From: Sphingorhabdus sp. EL138
Lineage (GTDB): Bacteria > Pseudomonadota > Alphaproteobacteria > Sphingomonadales > Sphingomonadaceae
Direction of reading: 5' to 3'
Assembly (NCBI RefSeq): GCF_945890115.1
Contig: NZ_CAMDCK010000005.1
Location: 62,001 to 126,000 of the forward strand
DNA: 64,000 bases
The notes below the pieces were generated by a model that was given only the letters and a program-made list of their open reading frames with translations, did not search any database and was not told the origin of the DNA. Shown one piece after another: positions 35,199 through 42,778 of this stretch (positions are counted from its first letter, which is position 1; each line of letters begins with the position of its first letter). A program made the position numbers and the translations under genes.

Positions 35199-37886
35199 TT
35201 ACGCGACCGCCGCTTCCGCCAAGGGCAGTTCAATTGTGAAACGCGCGCCGTTTCGGCTAGATCTCGCGCGGATGACGCCGCCCAGATCGGACACAATGCC
35301 ATAGCTGATCGATAGACCAAGACCCGTTCCGTCTTTCGGCGCCTTTGTGGTGTAGAATGGATCAAATATTTTGCGAAGGACACCGGCAGGAATTCCTGCG
35401 CCATTATCGTCTACGGTAATGACGGCAAGCTGATTGCGGCGCGTGACTGTGATTTTGATTCTGCCTTCGGCAGCACTGCTGCTGCCATAGCGTGCCCTGA
35501 TCGCGTCATTTGCATTCAGCAGCAGGTTCAACAACACTTGCTCCAACAAGACCGGCAGTGCTCGGACATGCACTTCGCCCTTGTCAGTGACCTCAACTTG
35601 CGTGCCATCAAGTTCAAGCTGGGGTGACGCCATCATAACGACCGCATCAACAGTTGCCTTAACATTTATGGGGTAAGGCGATTCTTTGGGTATGCGTCCA
35701 AATATCCGCATTTGCAGCAAAATCGCGGACGCCCGTTCAACCTGTGCCAATATATTTTCAAGCTTCGGCAGAAAACGGTCGGCATCCATACGGCCGCGCA
35801 CCGCATTTTCGCGCAAGTTAGACACGGCCATTTTGATGAAGTTCAATGGTTGGTTCAATTCATGCGCTGTGCCGGAAATCATCCGTCCCAAGCTCGCCAT
35901 TTTATCGGCCTGCAAAAGCTGCTCTGCAGCAGCTTTTCGCTCGGATATGTCAATGATGACCCCAACCGCTTCAATCGCGTCTGAATGTGGATTGGCCTCC
36001 ACAGACAGGGTATCATAAATCCAGACATAATGTCCGTCCTTGTGCCGCAACCGATATTCCACACTTACGACTTTGCCAGCTTCAAGTCCCGCAAACGCCT
36101 CGGCGCAAGCTTGATAGTCCTCAGGATGGATCGCATGGCTCCACCATCCGGGATCTATTGCATCAGCGGGCGAATAACCCAGAATATCTTCCAACGACTC
36201 GCTGACATATACAAGCGATCCTCTCGTTCCATCTACAACGTCCAGCGCGTAAACGACGACGGGTGCATCCTGCGCGATGCTTTTTAAGCGACGCTGATAT
36301 CTGGCGAGCGCACCGCGCTCTCGACCAAATGTTGTAATTGCGAAAGCAATCATTCCGGAAATATCTTGCACTTCCTCGATGAGCTGACCAACCTCACGAT
36401 TCTGGGGCATGCCAGCATCGGCAAGATCGGCAGCGGATTGCAGGAGCTGCCTCATCGCCTGCGACATTTTTTGGCTGAGCACAGCGGCAACAAGGGTTAT
36501 CAAAAATACGAAATATATCAGGGCAGTGAACAGTTGCAGTTGATCCATGCGCGCTTTGGAAACCGCCGGCGCCAATGGGGCGACCGCAAATATTTGCCAT
36601 TCAGGTAACTCGGCTACCCTAGCTGACCGCAGGATATAGGCATTGCGCCAATTCGTCATAACGGGATCGCCATATCCAGTGCCAGGTAAAAGCACGGGCG
36701 ATTGCAAAGAGATCACGCGTTGTTCCTGCGACAGCGATTTAACCTGATCGCCCAGCACTTCTGTGACCTGCGTTAGTGGGAATGTCCCCTGCAGTGGACT
36801 GACCAGAAAAACACCATAGCTCGATTGCTCCCCGCGACCAGCGATCAGCGTGTCCAATAGTTTGTCGCGCAATTGGGCAACAATAATCCCCGCTTTGCCA
36901 TCGGCGCTGAATGGGACAATAATTGCGAAGTGCCGGCTGTTCCTTGTTCGTTGCGACGACGATGTTACAAGGCGCACTCCGTATCTACCCAATATGCTAC
37001 TTTGGCTCGAACTCTCGGTAACCAAGCGCATTTTTTCGCCGCTGGATTGCGCAGACCATTGAATTTTGCGGCCATTACCAATGATCGTGATGTGATCGAA
37101 TTCGGGCGAAAGCTCATCAAAAAATGCCTGCCTTGGAGCGGGACCCTTTTGAAATTGTTCTTCCGCATGCATCCGCAGAACCACGCTGCGCGACTGAACC
37201 CAGCTATTGAGTGCAACACCACTCACCAATAGCCGATTTTCGAGGGTACCGCCAACATCCTTACGCGCCGTCTGTTCGCTGTTGGGCGCGTCGAGTACCA
37301 GATAAAAAGCTGTAGGGATTAGAATGATGGCCATTAGCACAGTGATAACTGCGCTTTCCAACTTCACCCTTGGCCAATTTACGAATTTACGCATCGGATT
37401 AAATCCGATGAGAGCCGCGTAAATCAGTTCGCCGATGACAACATTTAATATGCCATTTGCGGCCTGTTTAATCACCACTAGCGAGAGCGATAGCTCGTCT
37501 ATCTTGATTATGTCGCTGTAGGTCAGAAACAGCATTGGTGCAGCGAGAATGGCCCAGAAAATCACATCACTTTGAACCGGTGCGTTTCGCCGACAAATGA
37601 CCGCGATAAAAATGGCCTCGAAGACCCAGAGCAGCCATGCCCACGGATGATTCCACAGAATTAAGGTCCACAGGCCCGAAATGGATATAGCCAGCACTAT
37701 CGATTGCGGCGCAAGTACGCGTATAAAAGCAAAGATGATCGCGTTACCGAACACGAATTGCATGCCCCACCCGAGTGGCAACTCAAAGAAATTTAGAAGA
37801 AAACCCGCCAGCCCCAGCAGCATAGCCGCAAGCAGCTCATGCCGATGCATTTTGGGCCACGCCAGATTCTTGAGCGCCAATTTCAC
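35199..37886 (-). CDS. Membrane-bound sensor histidine kinase with PAS domain
   Basis: 895 residues. About seven N-terminal helices (1-190) form a MASE-like membrane sensor; a further helix near 205 and one near 460 bracket a periplasmic domain of about 240 residues. A PAS domain follows (about 545-665, VSESLEDILGYSPADAI, YVWIYDTLSVEAN). The kinase core has SGTAHELNQPLNFIKMAV with the phospho-acceptor His, N-box LLLNANDAIRARYG, DDNGAGIP, FDPFYTTK and GTGLGLSIS. The ligand is unknown. It starts at GTG overlapping the stop of the response-regulator gene (GTGA), so the two are coupled. Confidence 0.93.
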   Translation of the reverse strand: MKLALKNLAWPKMHRHELLAAMLLGLAGFLLNFFELPLGWGMQFVFGNAIIFAFIRVLAPQSIVLAISISGLWTLILWNHPWAWLLWVFEAIFIAVICRRNAPVQSDVIFWAILAAPMLFLTYSDIIKIDELSLSLVVIKQAANGILNVVIGELIYAALIGFNPMRKFVNWPRVKLESAVITVLMAIILIPTAFYLVLDAPNSEQTARKDVGGTLENRLLVSGVALNSWVQSRSVVLRMHAEEQFQKGPAPRQAFFDELSPEFDHITIIGNGRKIQWSAQSSGEKMRLVTESSSQSSILGRYGVRLVTSSSQRTRNSRHFAIIVPFSADGKAGIIVAQLRDKLLDTLIAGRGEQSSYGVFLVSPLQGTFPLTQVTEVLGDQVKSLSQEQRVISLQSPVLLPGTGYGDPVMTNWRNAYILRSARVAELPEWQIFAVAPLAPAVSKARMDQLQLFTALIYFVFLITLVAAVLSQKMSQAMRQLLQSAADLADAGMPQNREVGQLIEEVQDISGMIAFAITTFGRERGALARYQRRLKSIAQDAPVVVYALDVVDGTRGSLVYVSESLEDILGYSPADAIDPGWWSHAIHPEDYQACAEAFAGLEAGKVVSVEYRLRHKDGHYVWIYDTLSVEANPHSDAIEAVGVIIDISERKAAAEQLLQADKMASLGRMISGTAHELNQPLNFIKMAVSNLRENAVRGRMDADRFLPKLENILAQVERASAILLQMRIFGRIPKESPYPINVKATVDAVVMMASPQLELDGTQVEVTDKGEVHVRALPVLLEQVLLNLLLNANDAIRARYGSSSAAEGRIKITVTRRNQLAVITVDDNGAGIPAGVLRKIFDPFYTTKAPKDGTGLGLSISYGIVSDLGGVIRARSSRNGARFTIELPLAEAAVA

Positions 37887-38293
37887 GGACGTACCAGTGC
37901 AAAACGGATAGCGGCAATAAGCGCGTCGGTATCGGCTGGCTTTAGGAACACGGGTACATCGGCGATATCGGAAACCATTTGTGTACTTGCATCACCCGTC
38001 AGGATGATAAACCCAACATGGCGTTCCGCAGGAAGCGCCGCGCGCAATTTCCGTATCAGGCTAGCGCCATCAATCTTTGCCATGCGCAGATCGGTAACAA
38101 CGACCCCGATCTCCGGCGTGTTTAAAACGCGTTCATACGCTTCGACCGGGTCAGCCGATGTGAAGGCTGCAAAGCCGGCAAACTCAAGAAATTCTTGATA
38201 CTCGGGGAGAACATCCTGTTCATCATCAATTAAAAGCACATGTGACTGAGGTATCTCAGAAGAGGCCCCTGCATTGTCACTCGATACATTCAT
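37883..38293 (-). CDS. Single-domain response regulator
   Basis: 136 residues, receiver domain only. The acidic pocket is LLIDDEQD, the phospho-acceptor Asp is in VVVTDLRMAKIDG, and the conserved Thr and Lys are in ILTGDAS and FLKPAD. With no DNA-binding or enzymatic output domain, it must act by protein contact, as a phosphate sink, or as a relay to another protein. It is transcribed first, with the kinase translated from an overlapping GTG. Confidence 0.94.
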   Translation of the reverse strand: MNVSSDNAGASSEIPQSHVLLIDDEQDVLPEYQEFLEFAGFAAFTSADPVEAYERVLNTPEIGVVVTDLRMAKIDGASLIRKLRAALPAERHVGFIILTGDASTQMVSDIADVPVFLKPADTDALIAAIRFALVRP

Positions 38294-38449
38294 GCGTTAA
38301 ACTTTACGGTATTTCTGTTATAATTTACGGTCACATAGCCGATTTCATACGCCTTTACACTACAAACCTTTGCACCCCATTTTTGTCATTCCTCACAAGC
38401 GCTCCGGGCAGCGAACCGTTGCTTCCAGCAATCTCTGCTCCCCACTGTA

Positions 38450-38463
38450 TTAGGGTCAGGACC
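38450..38463. repeat. TTAGGGTCAGGACC repeat
   Basis: A full copy of the 14-base core in the 215-bp gap between the response regulator and the galM remnant. Unlike three other copies it does not supply a stop codon. Nothing else is recognised in this gap. Confidence 0.8.
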
Positions 38464-38508
38464 ACATACGCCCATCGGTGATATGGCGGTTACCGTCTCA
38501 TATTCGCG

Positions 38509-39090
38509 CTATTGGGGCAGATGTTCATCTGCATTAGGCGCGGTCGCACCGAACTGCCAAATGATCATGTTTTCATACATCATGTAAGGATGCAGCGCGA
38601 CCGACGCAAAAGAAGCTTGGTTAGGTGCATCCGGAAACATCTGCGGCTCCAAGGCGATAGCGTCGCCCCTATAATAGCTTTTGCCAGCCTTGCCGATGGT
38701 GGAACCATCGAAAAAATTTCCGGAATAGAATTGCAAGCCAGGTTGATTGGACAGCAACCGCGTTGCCCCCATCATTGGCAGGAACCAGATATTCTTTGCC
38801 GTCCAACGTGAAGCGCGCGTCGGCGATGCCATTGGCGACGCGCCCGATCGTAGAACCGAAATAATGCGGCTGCGCCACATAGGCGTCCCGCGTATCATAG
38901 CCAGTCGTAACATCCGCAAATCGGCCTTGCGCATCGGGCACGTAAACCGACTGTATGGCAGCACCATAGCCGATGATACGCACCCGCATGCCGTTTGCGT
39001 TTACGAATGTAATCGTTTCAACGCTTTCTCCGTTGGCGAGCGTCCCGAAAAATTCTCTGCTAAGCTTCGGCCGCGTCAGAATGCATCCTT
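38509..39090 (-). pseudogene. galM: Aldose 1-epimerase remnant with internal deletion and frameshift
   Basis: Two frames carry the ends of a galactose mutarotase. The first (about 39090-38760) reads FFGTLANGESVETITFV, GYGAAIQSVYVPDAQGR, YFGSTIGRVANGIADARFTL and VPANDGGN, the N-terminal fifth to third. In another frame from about 38770 to 38509 it reads SNQPGLQFYSGNFFDG, GDAIALEPQMFPDAPNQ and a C-terminal end. The middle, roughly 200 residues of a 340-residue family, is missing, including the catalytic His region, and the junction is out of frame. No ATG exists in the N-terminal frame. The gene cannot make an active enzyme. Confidence 0.88.
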
Positions 39091-39178
39091 TTCATCCAAG
39101 CGCTTTTCCGCGGCACGAAAGCCCCTGATTTTGTCAGGCAACCCGCGTCGGTGGTCCTTTGAACCCAGTTAAGGCGCC

Positions 39179-39895
39179 CTACCCCGGTACTTCGCTGTTA
39201 TCGTAGCGCATTTCAAGATAACGCCCACGCACCGCGAGCTTATCCAGCTCTCCGCGCGAAATTTGCCCGGTCATAGTCTCTATTTCGCGATCTATGGTTT
39301 TCAGCCCGTCCACAAGCTGCTGCGCTGGTGTCTTCCCCGCATGCTCTTTGTGTTTCAGGCTGTCGGGGATTTTCGTATAGCCGTTAATGAGTTCGGGCAG
39401 ATGTTCGCCCACAAGCTTCCGCACTTCACGCGCCGCCGGATCGTTTTCATCCAATGTCTGCAATACTGGCGCAAGCTGGTCCAACCGTAAGCCGATATCT
39501 TGCATCAACGTTACTGCGGGTGCTGGGAGAGCCGGACGCTGCGCCTCCAACCAGATTTCCGTCTTGCCAGCCAAAGTTGCGAGATCCGTAACACGCAGGC
39601 TTTCCGCCGTGGGCATGGGCATTTCGGGATAGCGCATCAGCACATATACCGCCGCCGCGCCAAGTATGCCGGTGATCATCACGCCCCAAAAACCGATGCC
39701 ATCGATAATCGCACCAAATATACCTGCGCCGATCAACACCACCCCTACTGCGATCACAGCCTTGCTCAGCTTGCCCCAAAAATGCGCACGGCGCAGCGCC
39801 TGCGATTTGGAGCCAATTGGTTTCATCCGCACATTGCGCAACGACCGCGCAGCCGCGTTCAGGGTCTCGTTTGAGTTGGATGCGGGGCTATTCAC
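39179..39895 (-). CDS. Membrane protein next to TelA (XpaC-like, tentative)
   Basis: 238 residues from GTG 39895, with AGGGA just upstream. A basic N-terminus (RRAHFWGKLSK) precedes two close hydrophobic helices (about 45-65 and 70-88), then a helical cytoplasmic region of 150 residues. Position directly behind a TelA gene (30-bp gap, same strand) and the two-helix layout match the XpaC-like proteins that accompany TelA, but I see no decisive motif. Probably works with TelA in envelope stress or toxic-anion tolerance. Confidence 0.6.
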   Translation of the reverse strand: MNSPASNSNETLNAAARSLRNVRMKPIGSKSQALRRAHFWGKLSKAVIAVGVVLIGAGIFGAIIDGIGFWGVMITGILGAAAVYVLMRYPEMPMPTAESLRVTDLATLAGKTEIWLEAQRPALPAPAVTLMQDIGLRLDQLAPVLQTLDENDPAAREVRKLVGEHLPELINGYTKIPDSLKHKEHAGKTPAQQLVDGLKTIDREIETMTGQISRGELDKLAVRGRYLEMRYDNSEVPG

Positions 39896-39925
39896 GGGCT
39901 TCCCTAAACTGTTTCAAACCAAGCA

Positions 39926-41134
39926 TCACCCCTCCAAAGCCGCAAGCAAACCGCTGTCCTGCGTATCCTTTACCGCCTGCGCCTGACCTTCGGCGCGGGC
40001 GATATAGCCCTTGGACTTTTCGACTTCTTTCTCAAGCGCGTCCGATGTCTGCTTCATGCTGTCTAGCGCCTTCAGCTTGAACGTATCGATAGCGTCCATC
40101 GTGTCATAGATATTCTGGAATGCGCGGCTTAATGTTTCCAGCGGAATAGTTGCACCTGCCGCTTGTTCATGAATGCGCCCCGTATTGTCGCGCAGTAATT
40201 TGCCAGTGCTATCGATGATATTGGCGGTCGTTGTGTTCAATGAAGTGATTTGGTCCAATACCAGTTTTTGGTTGGTCATGGCCTGTGCCACCGTCACGGC
40301 GGTCCGTAATGCACCAACAGTCGTGGTCGATGCGCGGTCAACGCCCTTTACCAACTCGACATTGTTCTTTTTCACCAGATCAAGCGCAAGATACCCCTGC
40401 ACCGTCACAGCCATTTGCGTCAGTAAATCCTGCGTCCGCTGGCGCACATAGAATAATGCACTTTCCTTGATCGCGCGCGACTTGGCTGGGTCGGATAGCT
40501 CAAGTTCAGCGGCCTTTTCCTCGAGCTTTGCATCAAGCTGCTTTGACATGATGATCATCTGTTCCAGCTTGCCCATGGCAACCCACAGATTTTGACGTTC
40601 CACATCAATGGCAGCATTGTCCATCAATAGCTCGTCTTTGCCGTTGCCGAGACGCCCGAGGATCGCGCTGATATGCGTTTGCGAACTTTGATAGCTGTCG
40701 AAATAATTGCGTAATTTATTGCCAAAGGGGATGATGCCAAACAGCTTCTGCTTGGTCATCAAATTGCCCTTTTTGGAAGGGTCCAAATCTTCAACAACGC
40801 GGCGCAACTCGGCCAAATCTGCCCCAACGCCAGACTCGGCATCCATGCGGCGGATGGGTTTATCCAGAAAGCGGTTCGACTGCGCCGATGCCTCCATGAT
40901 TTCCTTGCGTCCCATGTTCGTCAGTTGGTCAACCCGCTTGCCGAATTCAGGGCTGTTAACGTCCTGCGCAATCAGGTCAGCGACATAGACATCAACCCGC
41001 TGGGCCAGCTTAGTTTGCTGCTCATCCGTTACGGGAACCAGCCCCATAGCCTGTTGCGGGGTCACGGTCGGCACAGGGTCCGGCGGTGTCAGCTTCAGCT
41101 CTTGCAAGGTCTGGGTTGCGGTTTCAGTCGACAT
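39926..41134 (-). CDS. TelA-family toxic anion resistance protein
   Basis: 402 residues, almost entirely helical and coiled-coil-like. TelA family traits include the middle segment FGNKLRNYFDSYQSSQTHI, LLMDNAAIDVERQNLW, and the C-terminal NIYDTMDAIDTFKLKALDSM. Members (TelA, YaaN) are linked to tellurite, nisin or antibiotic tolerance, with an unknown mechanism. The ATG at 41134 (MSTETATQTL) has GAGGGA nine bases upstream; an ATG seven codons earlier is possible. First of a two-gene unit with the membrane protein downstream. Confidence 0.9.
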   Translation of the reverse strand: MSTETATQTLQELKLTPPDPVPTVTPQQAMGLVPVTDEQQTKLAQRVDVYVADLIAQDVNSPEFGKRVDQLTNMGRKEIMEASAQSNRFLDKPIRRMDAESGVGADLAELRRVVEDLDPSKKGNLMTKQKLFGIIPFGNKLRNYFDSYQSSQTHISAILGRLGNGKDELLMDNAAIDVERQNLWVAMGKLEQMIIMSKQLDAKLEEKAAELELSDPAKSRAIKESALFYVRQRTQDLLTQMAVTVQGYLALDLVKKNNVELVKGVDRASTTTVGALRTAVTVAQAMTNQKLVLDQITSLNTTTANIIDSTGKLLRDNTGRIHEQAAGATIPLETLSRAFQNIYDTMDAIDTFKLKALDSMKQTSDALEKEVEKSKGYIARAEGQAQAVKDTQDSGLLAALEG

Positions 41135-41217
41135 GGCCAAAAATCCCTCTGTCATTGGATATCACAACAAATGGAACGAGTGCCCGACCATTTCAAGCAT
41201 TTCCGTCCCCAGCTGTA

Positions 41218-41922
41218 TTATTTTTCTAATACAGCTTCCCCTTGCTGCTTCAAAGCGGCTTCGACCAGCGGGGATAATCCTTCGACAACCCGAGACACGC
41301 CCTTGGCATTGGGATGGATGTTATCCGGTAGCATTAAGGTCGCATCCGTCACCACGCCATTGAAGAAAAAAGGATATAGCGCGGCACCATAACTGTTGGC
41401 CAGATCCGGGAAAATCCCATTAAAAGAATTTACATAATCTGCACCTAAATTTGGCGCGGCTAACATACCCGTCAGCACCACCGGAATGTCGCGGCGTTTC
41501 AATTCGTCCATCATCGCGGTCATATTCGCTTTGGTCTCTTCAGGCTTGATGCCGCGCAACATGTCATTGCCGCCAAGGCCAAGCACGACCAGATCAGGTT
41601 TTCGGTCCAGATTATCGAGCACGAAGGACAACCGCGTTTTTCCGGCCGCTGTGGTGTCCCCCGACACACCCGCATTGTGCACCCGGGCGTTCATCCCTGC
41701 CGCTTGCAATGCTGCCTGCAATTGCGGGGCAAGCCCTTCATTCGGCGCAAGGCGATACCCCGCATACAGGCTGTCACCGAACGCAACAACCAATTGGTCA
41801 TATTGTGCGACCTTTGCCGTTTGCTGAACTTCGGTCTTATTTTCCGCTACAGGATTAGACCCGCATCCCGACAACCCTTGGATTGCGACACATAACGCCC
41901 CATATAGCCAAAAACTTCTCAT
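41218..41922 (-). CDS. tesA: Lipoprotein arylesterase / lysophospholipase L1 type
   Basis: 234 residues, SGNH/GDSL hydrolase. The N-terminus is a lipoprotein signal with lipobox LSGC, so it is probably membrane-tethered in the periplasm rather than soluble. Catalytic blocks are FGDSLYAGY (Ser), NAGVSGDTT (Gly), LGLGGNDMLRG (Asn) and LPDNIHPNAKG (Asp, His). It hydrolyses aryl or acyl esters; E. coli TesA is also a thioesterase. Start at 41922 follows AAGGAA. It is divergent from ybbA, the same arrangement as tesA-ybbAP of E. coli. Confidence 0.92.
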   Translation of the reverse strand: MRSFWLYGALCVAIQGLSGCGSNPVAENKTEVQQTAKVAQYDQLVVAFGDSLYAGYRLAPNEGLAPQLQAALQAAGMNARVHNAGVSGDTTAAGKTRLSFVLDNLDRKPDLVVLGLGGNDMLRGIKPEETKANMTAMMDELKRRDIPVVLTGMLAAPNLGADYVNSFNGIFPDLANSYGAALYPFFFNGVVTDATLMLPDNIHPNAKGVSRVVEGLSPLVEAALKQQGEAVLEK

Positions 41923-41964
41923 AAGGATTTTTCCTTGCACGCTCCGATCACTCATAAAGCGGAT

Positions 41965-42636
41965 ATGGCAATCCGCGCGGCAAATGTCACCCTTAGCCTT
42001 GGCAGCAACGACGCATCCGTGTCGATTTTACGCGGCGTAGACCTAGAGGTCCCCTATGACAGCAGCGTCGCGTTGCTTGGGCCGTCGGGATCAGGCAAAT
42101 CTTCTTTGATGGCCGTGCTGGCGGGGTTGGAGCAAGCCAGCGGCGGCACTGTCCTTGTCGATGGTCTGGATTTCACTAAATTGGATGAAGACGAACTCGC
42201 CCGGGCACGGCGTGGTCGGATTGGTATTGTGTTACAGGCATTTCACTTGTTGCCCACCATGACCGCACTTGAGAATGTCGCTATCCCTTTAGAACTTGCC
42301 GGTCTGCACGACCCGTTCGGCCGCGCGCAAAGCGAGCTTGAAGCCGTTGGCCTTGGGCATCGGCTGACGCATTATCCATCGCAGTTGTCGGGCGGCGAAC
42401 AACAACGCGTCGCTATTGCCCGCGCCATGGCCGCAGGGCCAAAGATAATCTTTGCCGATGAACCAACGGGCAATTTGGATGGGTCCACAGGCACGGCGAT
42501 TATCGACCTCTTGTTCGACCGCCGCGCCGCATTGGGCGCCACCTTGTTGATCATCACCCACGACCCCGAACTCGCCCGCAAATGCGACCGGGTAATTTCC
42601 ATGCAAGACGGGCATGTCGTGGAGAGCGCGGCTTGA
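41965..42636 (+). CDS. ybbA: ABC transporter ATP-binding protein YbbA
   Basis: 223 residues from ATG 41965 (MAIRAANVTL). Walker A LLGPSGSGKSS, Q-loop VLQAFHLLPT, signature [15 protein letters not shown], Walker B IIFADEPTGNLD and IITHDPE are intact. The nearest relatives are LolD/YbbA ATPases; it powers the large permease behind it. A TTG at 41935 with AAGGA eight bases before is an alternative start. Only 42 bp (or 12 with the TTG) separate it from the tesA start, so the promoters must overlap the coding regions. Confidence 0.9.
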   Translation: MAIRAANVTLSLGSNDASVSILRGVDLEVPYDSSVALLGPSGSGKSSLMAVLAGLEQASGGTVLVDGLDFTKLDEDELARARRGRIGIVLQAFHLLPTMTALENVAIPLELAGLHDPFGRAQSELEAVGLGHRLTHYPSQLSGGEQQRVAIARAMAAGPKIIFADEPTGNLDGSTGTAIIDLLFDRRAALGATLLIITHDPELARKCDRVISMQDGHVVESAA

Positions 42637-42651
42637 TTGGCGAACAACATA

Positions 42652-42773
42652 TCCTCCCCGTTTCGGGGAGGTGGCAGTGCGAAGCACTGACGGAGGGGGG
42701 CCTGCGCCGCGCGCTGAGCCAATTGCCCCCTCCACCCCGCTTCGCGCGGTCCCCCTCCCCGTTCCGGGGAGGA
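42652..42773. repeat. 122-bp inverted-repeat element whose end carries the ybbP Shine-Dalgarno
   Basis: The ends TCCTCCCCGTTTCGGGGAGG and the complement of CCTCCCCGTTCCGGGGAGGA are hairpins facing each other. Inside are GTGCGAAGCAC and a C/G-rich core. This type of repeat is common in sphingomonad intergenic DNA. Its last eight bases, GGGGAGGA, end five bases before the ybbP ATG and serve as its ribosome-binding site. Confidence 0.8.
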
Positions 42774-42778
42774 TTTAG

